Shown: positions 1-6,500 of the stretch, one piece after another | How positions within the stretch are numbered: the stretch's first letter is position 1 | Layout: each line of letters begins with the position of its first letter | Program-made: the position numbers and the translations under genes | From: an uncultured Prevotella sp. | GTDB lineage: Bacteria; Bacteroidota; Bacteroidia; Bacteroidales; Bacteroidaceae | DNA length: 7,032 bases | Direction of reading: 5' to 3' | Assembly (NCBI GenBank): GCA_937892695.1 | Contig: CALBJK010000298.1 | Location: forward strand, 1-7,032 | Notes under the pieces: model-generated | The model's input: the letters and a program-made list of their open reading frames with translations, nothing else | Databases searched by the model: none | Told to the model about the DNA's origin: nothing

Positions 1-99
1 TCCTTGTATCAACAATGCGGTTTCTCCTTGCCTTTCATTCTTCCAAGACAGCATGGCATCATAGATTTTTCTTTTGAAATAACGTACATCTTCCATCAT
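1..99 (-). CDS. AAA ATPase, DUF4143-associated type (5' end only)
   Basis: Only the first 33 codons are in the window; the gene continues past the left edge. The start is ATGATG at 99-94, so translation could begin at either Met. The visible protein begins MMEDVRYFKRKIYDAMLSW and ends with GETALLIQG at the edge. This is the usual N-terminus of a widespread Bacteroidetes family of P-loop ATPases with a DUF4143 C-terminal domain: an amphipathic KRKIYDAMLSWK segment, then a beta strand leading directly into the Walker A loop (typically ARRVGKS), which here would fall just outside the window. The cellular role of this family is poorly understood. A good Bacteroides-type promoter and a pair of direct repeats lie immediately upstream, so it appears to be its own transcription unit, unrelated to the primase/helicase operon behind it. 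The family call rests on the N-terminal 33 residues alone. Confidence 0.72.
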   Translation of the reverse strand, partial: MMEDVRYFKRKIYDAMLSWKNERQGETALLIQG

Positions 100-116
100 A
101 AGAACTTGTTTTCAGG

Positions 117-148
117 CAAAATTAATCATAAAAATCATTTCCATCAAA
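117..148 (-). promoter_or_regulatory. Bacteroides-type promoter (-33 TTTG, -7 TAATTTTG)
   Basis: Read on the minus strand, TTTG (148-145) is followed after exactly 20 nt by TAATTTTG (124-117), which fits the Bacteroides primary sigma consensus TTTG-N19-21-TAnnTTTG. Transcription should start a few bases further on, around 110-113, leaving a leader of only about 10-15 nt before the ATG at 99. It is the best promoter I find in the window. It sits 12 bp downstream of the nearer of two direct repeats, so those repeats are placed as possible regulator sites. Confidence 0.65.
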
Positions 149-160
149 AGTTTTAAGCCG

Positions 161-212
161 ATTTGTCAATATCCACCAATTTTATTACTACATATTTGTC
201 AATATCCACCAA
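161..212. repeat. Two 19-bp direct repeats upstream of the ATPase promoter
   Basis: ATTTGTCAATATCCACCAA occurs perfectly at 161-179 and again at 194-212, start-to-start distance 33 bp (about three helical turns), separated by 14 bp of AT-rich sequence. Both copies lie just upstream of the -33 element of the ATPase promoter, so binding of a regulator on one face of the DNA is a reasonable inference. The repeat is not a clear palindrome, which would suit a protein binding head-to-tail. Two copies are too few for a CRISPR array. Function is not shown by the sequence. Confidence 0.7.
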
Positions 213-236
213 ATTAACTTCAGATATACCTTATAC

Positions 237-247
237 ATACCTGGTAT
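237..247. repeat. Short palindrome ATACCTGGTAT
   Basis: A perfect 11-bp palindrome (5-bp arms around a central T), with another TATACC half-site nearby at about 225-230. It lies in the AT-rich spacer between the operon's end and the ATPase promoter repeats. It could be an operator or a chance palindrome; nothing else supports a function. Confidence 0.25.
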
Positions 248-285
248 TACTTGTTCCTGTCTACTTAAACAAAATAAGATAAAGA

Positions 286-327
286 GAAGAATCCGAATAG
301 GAATGCGATGTCTTAGATGGATTCTTC
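286..327 (-). terminator. Hairpin terminator candidate after the helicase gene
   Basis: GAAGAATCC (286-294) and GGATTCTTC (319-327) form a perfect 9-bp inverted repeat. It lies about 27 bp after the helicase-like gene's stop codon. On the minus strand the second arm is followed by a T-rich run (TCTTTATCTTATTTTG), as in an intrinsic terminator. The loop of 24 nt is long and the stem is only moderately GC-rich, so efficiency is uncertain; the inverted repeat could instead be a protein-binding site or an element-end feature. Confidence 0.45.
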
Positions 328-353
328 ATCCTATGTCCAAACAAGGGCGTGCC

Positions 354-1343
354 TTATGTTAGGCACAGCTCCCCTTTTTGATAGTTCCCGTTATTGTCCT
401 GTGAAAGTATGCGCTGTTCACGCATGTAGGCTATGTATTTCTTCGCCGTGCGGTCTTTGACGGACAACTCACGCATCAGCATGTCGCAAAGGGCATGGTA
501 AGGCAACCTTAGCCTGTCTTTAAAAATATCGCTTACAATCGACACCAGTTCATCCGTCTTCCGTCTTTCCTTGTCCTCCCGTGATTTCTCACCCCGGTAT
601 ACATGCATCTCCACATCGTTGTCCCACCCGAACAGCATGATGGGCACGTCGAGAGGACTGCCGTCACGGACTTTCAGTGCCTTGACGACTGAATACTCCG
701 GGTTTTCATCTTTCTCTATTGACAGGATTCCAGCGGCCTTCCTTTGCAGCTCAGACCCGATATGCCCGCGCAGTTTTATGCCGTTAGGCACGAAATGCAG
801 CACGCAAATGACGCATGTGTTATATATTCCGGCCAGTCTGTACAGCTCATCGACGATGGCGATGCTCTCCGTCTCATCATTGGCCGAACGTATGAGGTCG
901 GCTATGCCGTCAATCACGACGAGATGGATGCCGCCATGCTTGTGATAGAACAAGTCCATGCTCTCACGGATAAGCTTCAGCCTGTCGTTCCGTGACAGTG
1001 AGGCAAGGTATAGCGAGTGGTAGAAGCCAGGTGCCTCTGACATGGACGCGCGTCTCAAAGTCTTTCCCATGTTCTTGTGTAATTGGGCTTCGGACTGCTC
1101 CGTGTCATAGTGTATGACGGCCATTCCGTCGGGGTTCGGGGCTATGTCCAGCCCCAAGGTCTGTTCCTTGGGAAGATTGTCATTGGCCAAAGCTCCGGAG
1201 ATAATCGCTCCGACATAGTTGCTTTTGCCAGTTCCTTCGCCGCCAGTTATGCAGAAGAGATTATCCTGCGTTCCAAGAGGTACGCCGTTTACCGACACTA
1301 CCGGTTTTGAGATGTCCGCGGATTGTCGTAGTCGATTTCGCAT
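354..1343 (-). CDS. RepA/RecA-like P-loop ATPase, putative replicative helicase of a mobile element
   Basis: A 329-residue protein with a single RecA-fold ATPase core. Walker A is GGEGTGKS at residues 34-41 and Walker B is VVIDGIAD at about 142-149; VLHFVPN (181-187) sits where a sensor strand is expected, and RGHIGSELQRKA (192-203) resembles the conserved segment after it in hexameric RepA-type helicases. Residues 1-30 are a short lead-in, and 263-325 look like a winged-helix DNA-binding tail. It has no signal peptide or membrane segment, so it should act in the cytoplasm, probably unwinding DNA for replication of a mobile element together with the Toprim protein encoded just upstream. The ATG at 1343 lies inside the frame-corrected end of the primase gene (46-bp overlap), which is chosen because the frame just upstream has no ATG and the Walker A is only 33 residues in. 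It is the last gene of the operon; no relaxase follows. The ATPase call is firm, helicase activity is inferred. Confidence 0.8.
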   Translation of the reverse strand: MRNRLRQSADISKPVVSVNGVPLGTQDNLFCITGGEGTGKSNYVGAIISGALANDNLPKEQTLGLDIAPNPDGMAVIHYDTEQSEAQLHKNMGKTLRRASMSEAPGFYHSLYLASLSRNDRLKLIRESMDLFYHKHGGIHLVVIDGIADLIRSANDETESIAIVDELYRLAGIYNTCVICVLHFVPNGIKLRGHIGSELQRKAAGILSIEKDENPEYSVVKALKVRDGSPLDVPIMLFGWDNDVEMHVYRGEKSREDKERRKTDELVSIVSDIFKDRLRLPYHALCDMLMRELSVKDRTAKKYIAYMREQRILSQDNNGNYQKGELCLT

Positions 1344-2412
1344 GAACGTAACATCATGATGGTATGTGAATAAATATTGGTGAGCATTTCCCAGACAAGC
1401 GAACTGAGTTCTTCCGCCTTATGGCCCGACCGGAAAAAGTCAGATATGTCCTTTTCGCTCTTGCTTCCCTGCAAAGGAAGCGTCAGTCTGACCACGCCAT
1501 ACTCGGACAGCCGGCCTGCCTTTGTGACTCGCGCAAGCCTGTCTCGTCCGTGTCATAAAGCAATATGAGGTGACGGAAACGCAGGGATAGGCCTTCGATG
1601 ATGCTTCCCGGCAGTTGTGCCGTCTCGCTGTTGAAACAGACGGCGTTGAAGCCATGGGCGGACAGTGAAAGCACGTCTTTCTCTCCCCCGGTAATGAACA
1701 TTATGTCACCCTTGTTGGGCAGCTGCTCGAATCCGAACACATAGTCTTTGACTTTCCTGCCTCCATAAAGGAAGCGCAGCTTGCTCAGAGGGCGGTATAT
1801 CTTCACGAAATCGCCCATGACATAGCAGAACATCGGCTCAGAAATTGAAGACAGGATCCTGTAACGCTTGCCTTGTCCGGATACCGACTCGAACGAGGAA
1901 AGGGACTCCACGTTGAATTTCCGCAGGGTATTCAACCCTATACCGTACCGCATCCAATAAGAAAGCTCCTCACGTGTAAAGGGATGCCCCACTTTGCTGA
2001 ACCATTTCCGGCCTTCTTCCGTCATGGAAGCCCTTTCCTTTTGGCGTGTCTCATTTTCGCGGGAAACATCACGCACCAGTGTCACGCCCCCTTCATGCTT
2101 TTGCGTAAGGGCTATGTTCAGTTGCAGGTCGTGTATTATGCGGGACAACACCTTCATGAAGTCTTTCCTGACATCCAGTCCGAGCATGGCCGCAGCGAAC
2201 CAGAAACAGTCGCCGGAATAGGCCTCGTTCCCGAAGTCCTTCATCCTGTAGCACTGGCATCTCGCGTCAAAGTAGATGTTGCAGGAGGCTCTCGTGTCAT
2301 CATACAGCGGATTGCGGAAGTTCTTCTTGGGGACAAAGTCCACTGGCATATAGAAGCAGAACACCTCAAGCCCCCTGTCCGTCTTCTCCAGAATCTCATC
2401 CTTTATGCTCAT
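1298..2412 (-). pseudogene. Toprim-domain DNA primase-like protein, frameshifted
   Basis: The open frame from the ATG at 2412 gives 309 residues, ending at 1483. Residues 40-80 resemble a primase zinc-ribbon region, with C44, C52, C54 and SGD at 66-68 before a DCFWFAAAMLG helix, though the zinc ligands look degenerate. Residues about 236-300 form a Toprim fold with GGEKD (242-246) and the acidic DTDETG (287-292), which bind catalytic metal ions in DnaG-type primases. Right after this the frame runs into unrelated residues (CPSMAWSD) and stops. The other minus frame continues the expected Toprim ending: RLSEYGVVRLTLPLQ, then GSKSEKDISDFF, down to a stop at 1298. Adding one base near 1511-1516 (GCCGG, perhaps once GCCCGG) joins the two into a 371-residue protein. 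There is no slippery heptamer. Its ATG overlaps the preceding stop as ATGA, with GAGGAG just upstream. It may be a true loss of function or an assembly error. The truncated product keeps the acidic motifs but lacks the end of the Toprim fold. Confidence 0.85.
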
Positions 2413-2804
2413 AGCTCCTCGAACAATACCTGTGAATCTCCCATGTATCCCTTCACCATACCGTCTTTATAGGCGTTAAGCCTTTGCAGCGCCTCGACCC
2501 TGCGGAATCCCTTGAACGTGGCCCTTCCGGTCTTTACGGCGATGTACAGCCCCTTGAACGGGTAGGCGACATGGTTTGACGACACGTACCTGTAGGGGAC
2601 GGCCTTAGAGTCGCGCCATCTCGCCAGTGAGGCCCTGGATATGCCGAGAAGCCTCATTACGTCAGAGGAGTTAAGTTCCATTTTCTCCTCCATTACCGCA
2701 TAGTCTCGCTTCATGTCTGAGATGAAGCGTGAAATCTCTTTCAGGTCCTCCCTCATGGAGTGAAGCTCGTCCAATATGGTTTCCGTGCATTTCATGTCAT
2801 CCAT
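2409..2804 (-). CDS. Coiled-coil and helix-turn-helix DNA-binding protein (excisionase/MerR-like)
   Basis: A 131-residue protein. Residues about 7-42 are charged and heptad-like (ILDELHSMREDLKEISRFI), consistent with a coiled coil for dimerisation. Residues 44-85 carry a helix-turn-helix: LNSSDVMRLLGISRASLARW followed by a RDSKAVPYRYV wing, as in the DNA-binding proteins that Bacteroidales mobile elements place ahead of their primase genes. The C-terminal third is basic (KTGRATFKGFRR) and could add DNA contacts. It overlaps the upstream small gene by 8 bp and the primase gene by ATGA, so translation is probably coupled through the operon. A second Met at codon 4 (2795) is an alternative start. 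Likely jobs are control of the operon, helping recombination, or marking a replication origin; the sequence does not decide between them. Confidence 0.75.
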   Translation of the reverse strand: MDDMKCTETILDELHSMREDLKEISRFISDMKRDYAVMEEKMELNSSDVMRLLGISRASLARWRDSKAVPYRYVSSNHVAYPFKGLYIAVKTGRATFKGFRRVEALQRLNAYKDGMVKGYMGDSQVLFEEL

Positions 2805-3033
2805 GTCCGTGTATTTTTCTTGTTATGAAGTCCTTGAACGCCTTGCCTTTGCTTCCGTCTTCCGTATGGCTGAACATCGCATCCAGCTCATGGAACACAT
2901 GTATGATGTGCTGTACGGTTCTTCCCTCGTCGATGCCGCAAAGACGGTTAAGCAGGGATATAAGGTCCTCTTTCTCTAACGTGTAGTATCTCCCGTCGTC
3001 ATGCATTACCGGCCTTATGCCTGTCTCGTCCAT
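2797..3033 (-). CDS. Small unknown protein, first gene of the primase/helicase operon
   Basis: A 78-residue acidic-to-neutral cytoplasmic protein starting MDETGIRPVMHDDGRYYTL and ending in the basic KIHGHG. I do not recognise its family. It appears mostly helical (LEKEDLISLLNRL, TVQHIIHVFHELDAMF). The stop overlaps the next gene's start by 8 bp, so it belongs to the operon. The frame stays open upstream to an ATG at 3180, which would add 49 residues, but those codons are the antisense of a group II intron domain V/VI (3096-3196) and look non-protein-like (many Ser, Thr, His, Cys), so I place the start at 3033. Upstream of it GAGAAA is only a weak ribosome-binding sequence and no convincing promoter is present: GTTGTTTG at 3062-3055 partly matches a -7 element. 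The intron junction may have removed the operon's original promoter or this gene's original 5' end. Confidence 0.6.
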   Translation of the reverse strand: MDETGIRPVMHDDGRYYTLEKEDLISLLNRLCGIDEGRTVQHIIHVFHELDAMFSHTEDGSKGKAFKDFITRKIHGHG

Positions 3034-3095
3034 CGTTTCTCGAAGGGATGGCTGCAAACAACTTGCCACACATCTTGAGATGAGAAAGCACGAAA

Positions 3096-3125
3096 CCGCC
3101 GTATGCGGAACCGCATGTACGGTGG
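3096..3125 (+). ncRNA. Group II intron domain V
   Basis: CCGCCGTA (3096-3103) pairs over 8 bp with TACGGTGG (3118-3125), allowing one G-U. TGCG (3104-3107) pairs with CGCA (3112-3115) around a GAAC loop, and TG (3116-3117) is the two-nucleotide bulge expected in domain V. The catalytic triad position reads CGC rather than the commoner AGC; CGC is known from some bacterial classes such as IIC. The element is the catalytic heart of the ribozyme and is its best conserved part, which makes the assignment fairly safe. Confidence 0.72.
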
Positions 3126-3128
3126 TGT

Positions 3129-3196
3129 GGGAGGTCGGTAAATGTGAAAGTAGGAGGTAAGTGCCTTTTACAAATAACATTTACCTCCTACTCGAT
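3129..3196 (+). ncRNA. Group II intron domain VI with branch-point A at 3190
   Basis: GGTAAATG (3137-3144) pairs with CATTTACC (3178-3185); AGG (3132-3134) with CCT (3187-3189); and GGG (3129-3131) with CTC (3191-3193). This leaves A3190 bulged, 7 nt from the predicted 3' end at 3196, as required for the lariat branch point. The apical loop (3145-3177) is unusually long and contains a second copy-like segment (AGTAGGAGGTAAGTG) able to pair with the same 3' strand. Confidence 0.68.
3149..3192. repeat. 15-bp inverted repeat overlapping intron domain VI
   Basis: AGTAGGAGGTAAGTG (3149-3163) and CATTTACCTCCTACT (3178-3192) pair along their whole length, with one G-U, around a 14-nt loop. On the plus strand this hairpin would compete with the proper domain VI fold and pair the branch A. 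On the minus strand the first arm holds AGGAGG, TAA and the ATG at 3180, so the hairpin would hide that potential start site. Confidence 0.65.
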
Positions 3197-3323
3197 TTAT
3201 ATAGTGCTGAAATATAACGGAAAACGGATCAGTAGATTTTATTTGTATGATGATAACGTGAACTATGAAATAGCCAGCTGTCTGGCAAGAATCTTTGAGA
3301 AAAAAACGATACCGTTGTCATAA
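3197..3323 (+). pseudogene. Possible 3' exon of the intron-interrupted gene
   Basis: Directly after the predicted intron end one plus frame stays open for about 41 codons to a TAA at 3321-3323. It reads YIVLKYNGKRISRFYLYDD, then NVNYEIASCLARIFEKKTI and a short tail. It has a protein-like mixture with an amphipathic helix, which would suit the C-terminus of a gene into which the intron inserted. I do not recognise the family, no 5' exon is present, and an open stretch this short could be chance. A 21-codon open frame beginning with an overlapping ATG (3323-3388) follows it and is equally unproven. Confidence 0.25.
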
Positions 3324-3459
3324 TGCTGATTCCTCTTCATGTGGAGCAGCATGTTGAGGAAGGAGAGTCATATAAAGTCTGCATGTGAATTGTTCAGGTT
3401 AAATCTTTAATGAAGTAATGAACCGATTTGGGTTATAAATCTGTGCTGCGACCATAGAA
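3324..3459. other. Intergenic spacer without a recognisable gene
   Basis: Together with the preceding segment this makes a gap of more than 300 bases between the intron scar and the glycosidase stop codon. It holds a weak imperfect hairpin (CCTC at 3332-3335 and CATG at 3338-3341 against CATG at 3350-3353 and GAGG at 3356-3359), a short unproven open frame ending at 3388, and an AT-rich stretch. I see no tRNA, rRNA, array or convincing promoter in it. Confidence 0.5.
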
Positions 3460-3496
3460 AAGTCGCGTTACAACTTCTCGTGTTGTAGCGCGACTT
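3460..3496 (-). terminator. Terminator hairpin after the GH85 gene
   Basis: AAGTCGCGTTACAAC (3460-3474) and GTTGTAGCGCGACTT (3482-3496) form a 15-bp stem with a 7-nt loop, about 55 bp beyond the glycosidase stop. Read on the minus strand the stem ends in a T run (CTTTTCTAT), as in an intrinsic terminator. The single non-Watson-Crick position is an A-C mismatch in the minus-strand RNA but a G-U pair in the plus-strand RNA, so the hairpin may work in both directions. A smaller hairpin, CACAGC/GCTGTG at 3510-3530, lies between it and the stop. Confidence 0.75.
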
Positions 3497-3550
3497 CTGT
3501 TTATTCTCTCACAGCTTTATCGCTGCTGTGTCAGGAATCGTTTGCGGGCT

Positions 3551-6500
3551 TTACTTTTTCAAAACCTTCTTGGCACTTCCGTCAGAGTAGCGGATGATGT
3601 TGATGCCCTTCTGCAGGGTGTTCACCTTCATTCCGTCGATAGTGTAGATTCCGACAACTTCGCGCACACCAGCGTTGTTCTCGACGTTGCTGATGCCATT
3701 GGTTGTCTTATTTCCACCTTTCTTGTAAACGCTCAGAATAGTAGGAACTTTACCCCATGCGGTATTCATTATCGACACGGCCGTTACTTTCTTAGACTTG
3801 TCAGCTGGAATGGTAAGTTCAACCAACATGAAGTTCGGATCGTCTATCTGGTCGACTTGATATTTGCTGTTTTCAGTCATCATGCGACCAATGCCTCCTA
3901 TCTCGTCTTGACCAGATGCATTCTTGTTGAACCAGTCCCTGACATCATAGTCCTTACTTTCGCTATCCGTTCCGTCTTCATATTTCAGCTTTATAGTGAG
4001 TTTCGAAGTTCCGTTTGTAGAAATGGTCAGAAGTCTTATTTCCTCACAATTGACAGGTTCTTTGAGGTTAATGTCCTCGTAGCTGTAAACACTGCCAAGC
4101 TTGTAGGCATTATTCTTTGTGTAGTCTGCCAATTCAAACTCTGTTCCGTTCTTTGATTTAACGATGTGGTCGGCACCAGCAACGGCTCCTTTCTCCTGAA
4201 CATCGGTAGTGTAAAGAACCCAGCCTTCTTCGTCGAGAGGAGCTGTAGAGTGTTCTTTGGCCGGTTTGGCCTCGGCAATCACATCCTGGTTCCAGTTGGC
4301 CACTTCTACTGTTCCGTCATTAGGAATGGCATCAGCGAATTGTTCGAAGGCTTCGATTTCAGCAAGCGAAGCATAGAAGTAAGGATTTAGGTTGCACACC
4401 ACAGCCACGTACTTGCACTTGGTCATCTTAGGCAGGACATATTCGAGTTCGGACACTTCGCCGAGTTCGGAGAATGTCTTAACTGTCGTGAGGTTGGTGA
4501 TGTCGTTTCCGATGCGGATGCTTATCTCGTTGTTCACAAAACCTTCCTTGTCGTTGTCGTTCACGCCCTTGTTGGCGTTAGGTATATAAACCTTAACCTT
4601 GGAGAGATTCCACTTGCCTTTGTTCGCGTCAGCTGGAGCAGTGAATATAGCCCATACGTCGTCTTTGTTGTTAGAGTATTCCTCTACCGATTCGCAGCCT
4701 TCCTTGTCGGTGTCGCCGTCGGTAAGGGTTGTAACGTCATACTTGGTATACTCGGTACTGAAGCCATAGTCGCCGTGATATTTGCGCAGTTCGGCTGTCA
4801 TGCCTTTCAGCACATTGGGCTGCTCGTCAGAGTCGATTGTCACGTTGATGGTGCGTTCCTTGTACGATCCGCCGTTGTCAATAGTAACCGTAAGATTGGT
4901 GACACCTAATGCTTTAGAGGCAGAAACGGGGATGGTGAATGTTCCGGCAGCTTTGTCTTCTTTTATTTCACCGACGGTGAGGTAATCGTTCGAGGCAACT
5001 GCCTTGCATGTAAACTGTTCTGCACGTTCGTCACCGTTGAGAGCATATTTGACGCTGATGTTCTGTGTCTCGCCGGCGTTCATCTTCAGTTCGGCAGGAG
5101 CTTCGACAGTCATGTTGTTGTCGTCCTTGCCATAAACTTCGAATTCCCAGATACGGAGCGTACCGTTCACGTGAGGCACGAGTTTCACATAGCGAGCCTT
5201 GAACGGTGGGATATAAGCTTCCTTGATGCTGATGTCGGCTTCGTTCTCGCGGTCAACTACGGTCGTCCAGTTCTGGCCGTCCTGTGACAGCAGTATCTGG
5301 TAAGAGTCTATCTGGTCGACACCGGTTTCGGGACCGCTGTTGCCGTCGAAAATCTTGAAACCGTAGATGCGGTATGCTCCTTCGAGGTCGAATGTCACCC
5401 AATTGTCCGAACTGACGTTGCACCATTTCTGTGAAGTGGAAGTTGGCTTCTGTACGCCGTCGATAATATTGTCGGGCACCTCAGTCGAGTTGGTAGAACC
5501 GCTGTAGCCTACGACGGTCTTGTTTAGAACCACATTGGTCACTTCCTTCATGTCGTCTGCACTCATCACGTCAAGAACTACAGCCTTTGTCGTAGATGTG
5601 CCGATAGCGTTTGTAGCGTCTACCGAAACCTCTTGCTTGCCTTCCTTCACAGCTACAACAGTTATCGTAGCGTCAGTAAGCGAGCTGCCCTCGTCGAGTT
5701 TCAGACCATCAGGCAGAGTCCATTTCCATGCTGTCGGAGCACCTGTTCCGGTAGCTGTTATTATGGCCTTTTCGCCAACTTGAATGTAGCTCTTGTCCAG
5801 AGAGAAGGTCACGACCGGAGCAGTAGCTTTCGGATAGTCGAGTTTCAGAGTCTTAGCCTGTTGCTGGCGCATGTCCTTCATTACGGGTACTACCTCCACG
5901 TTGATGAAAGCATCGTTGGCGTTGCGATCGAATGTCGGGATATAGAATCCTGTACCGCGAGTCTGGCCTACGAGAGTGCGCACTCCGTCGGGACGCTCGG
6001 TGTAGATGTCGAAATGGTCAAAATCGTCGTTGTACGTGTAGTCCCATGTCAGACGTATGTCGCCTTTGGCTTCGCCGAGAACACTTGTCGAAGCGAGATT
6101 AGTCACCTCTACTGCAACGGGGGCGTAATCTGCGGGCAGGACAGCCATTTCGCCGAGATTCAGCGAGTATGCTGCCACGTCGGCATCGGCTTTCAGATTC
6201 AACGCTATCATATAAACGGTCTTGCCGTTGAGTGCCGACAAGTCGTATTCAGCTACACTCCATCCGTTCTTCTCCGATATCTTGGGGGCAGATAGCGTCA
6301 CGTCGGGGGTTGTCGAACTTTCGGTAGAGAGCTTCACCTCTACGCTTCCGGCTGTCGAGGTCTTATACACGAGACGGAGCGTTCCGCCATTCTCCACCTT
6401 TATCATGGTCTTGTACAGACGCATGAGGTGATCGCCGGCAGTGAGCTTGCCAGTGAACTTCATGCTCGAACCGAAGTTGTATGCATCGTCCCAGTCGATA

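Larger units (their letters stand above)
3096..3196 (+). mobile_element. Group II intron remnant: 3' end only (domains V and VI)
   Basis: The segment folds as the last two domains of a group II intron on the plus strand, opposite to every protein gene here. Domain V is followed by a 3-nt linker (TGT) and domain VI, and the predicted intron ends in CTACTCGAT at 3196, a typical 3' end for bacterial group II introns. Nothing upstream encodes an intron reverse transcriptase/maturase, and within about 60 bp the minus-strand operon begins, so domains I to IV are missing. The left limit of intron-derived DNA is uncertain (somewhere between 3036 and 3095). A fragment like this cannot splice or move by itself. 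The junction shows either that the primase/helicase element inserted into or recombined with an older intron, or that a deletion fused the two. Confidence 0.72.

Noticed and set aside
161..212. CRISPR array.
   Set aside because: Only two repeat copies with a 14-bp AT-rich spacer, no third unit and no cas genes nearby.
1505..1520. Programmed ribosomal frameshift in the primase gene.
   Set aside because: There is no slippery heptamer or A/T-rich slip site at CAGGCCGGCTG, and Toprim primases of this type are normally one continuous frame, so a plain indel is more likely.
1873..2472. A 199-codon open frame on the plus strand.
   Set aside because: It is opposite the primase and HTH genes, whose minus-strand translations show real motifs; the plus frame shows none.
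3060..3200. Retron or other reverse-transcriptase-linked non-coding RNA.
   Set aside because: The hairpins fit group II domains V and VI in order, with the branch A and 3' end in place, and no reverse transcriptase gene is present.
3542..4156. A 204-codon open frame on the plus strand.
   Set aside because: It lies entirely opposite the well-supported GH85 gene, has no recognisable domain, and its translation looks like antisense of beta-sandwich coding sequence.
5633..6295. A 220-codon open frame on the plus strand.
   Set aside because: It is antisense to the GH85 C-terminal modules, is rich in Cys, His and Ser without any pattern, and has no start context.
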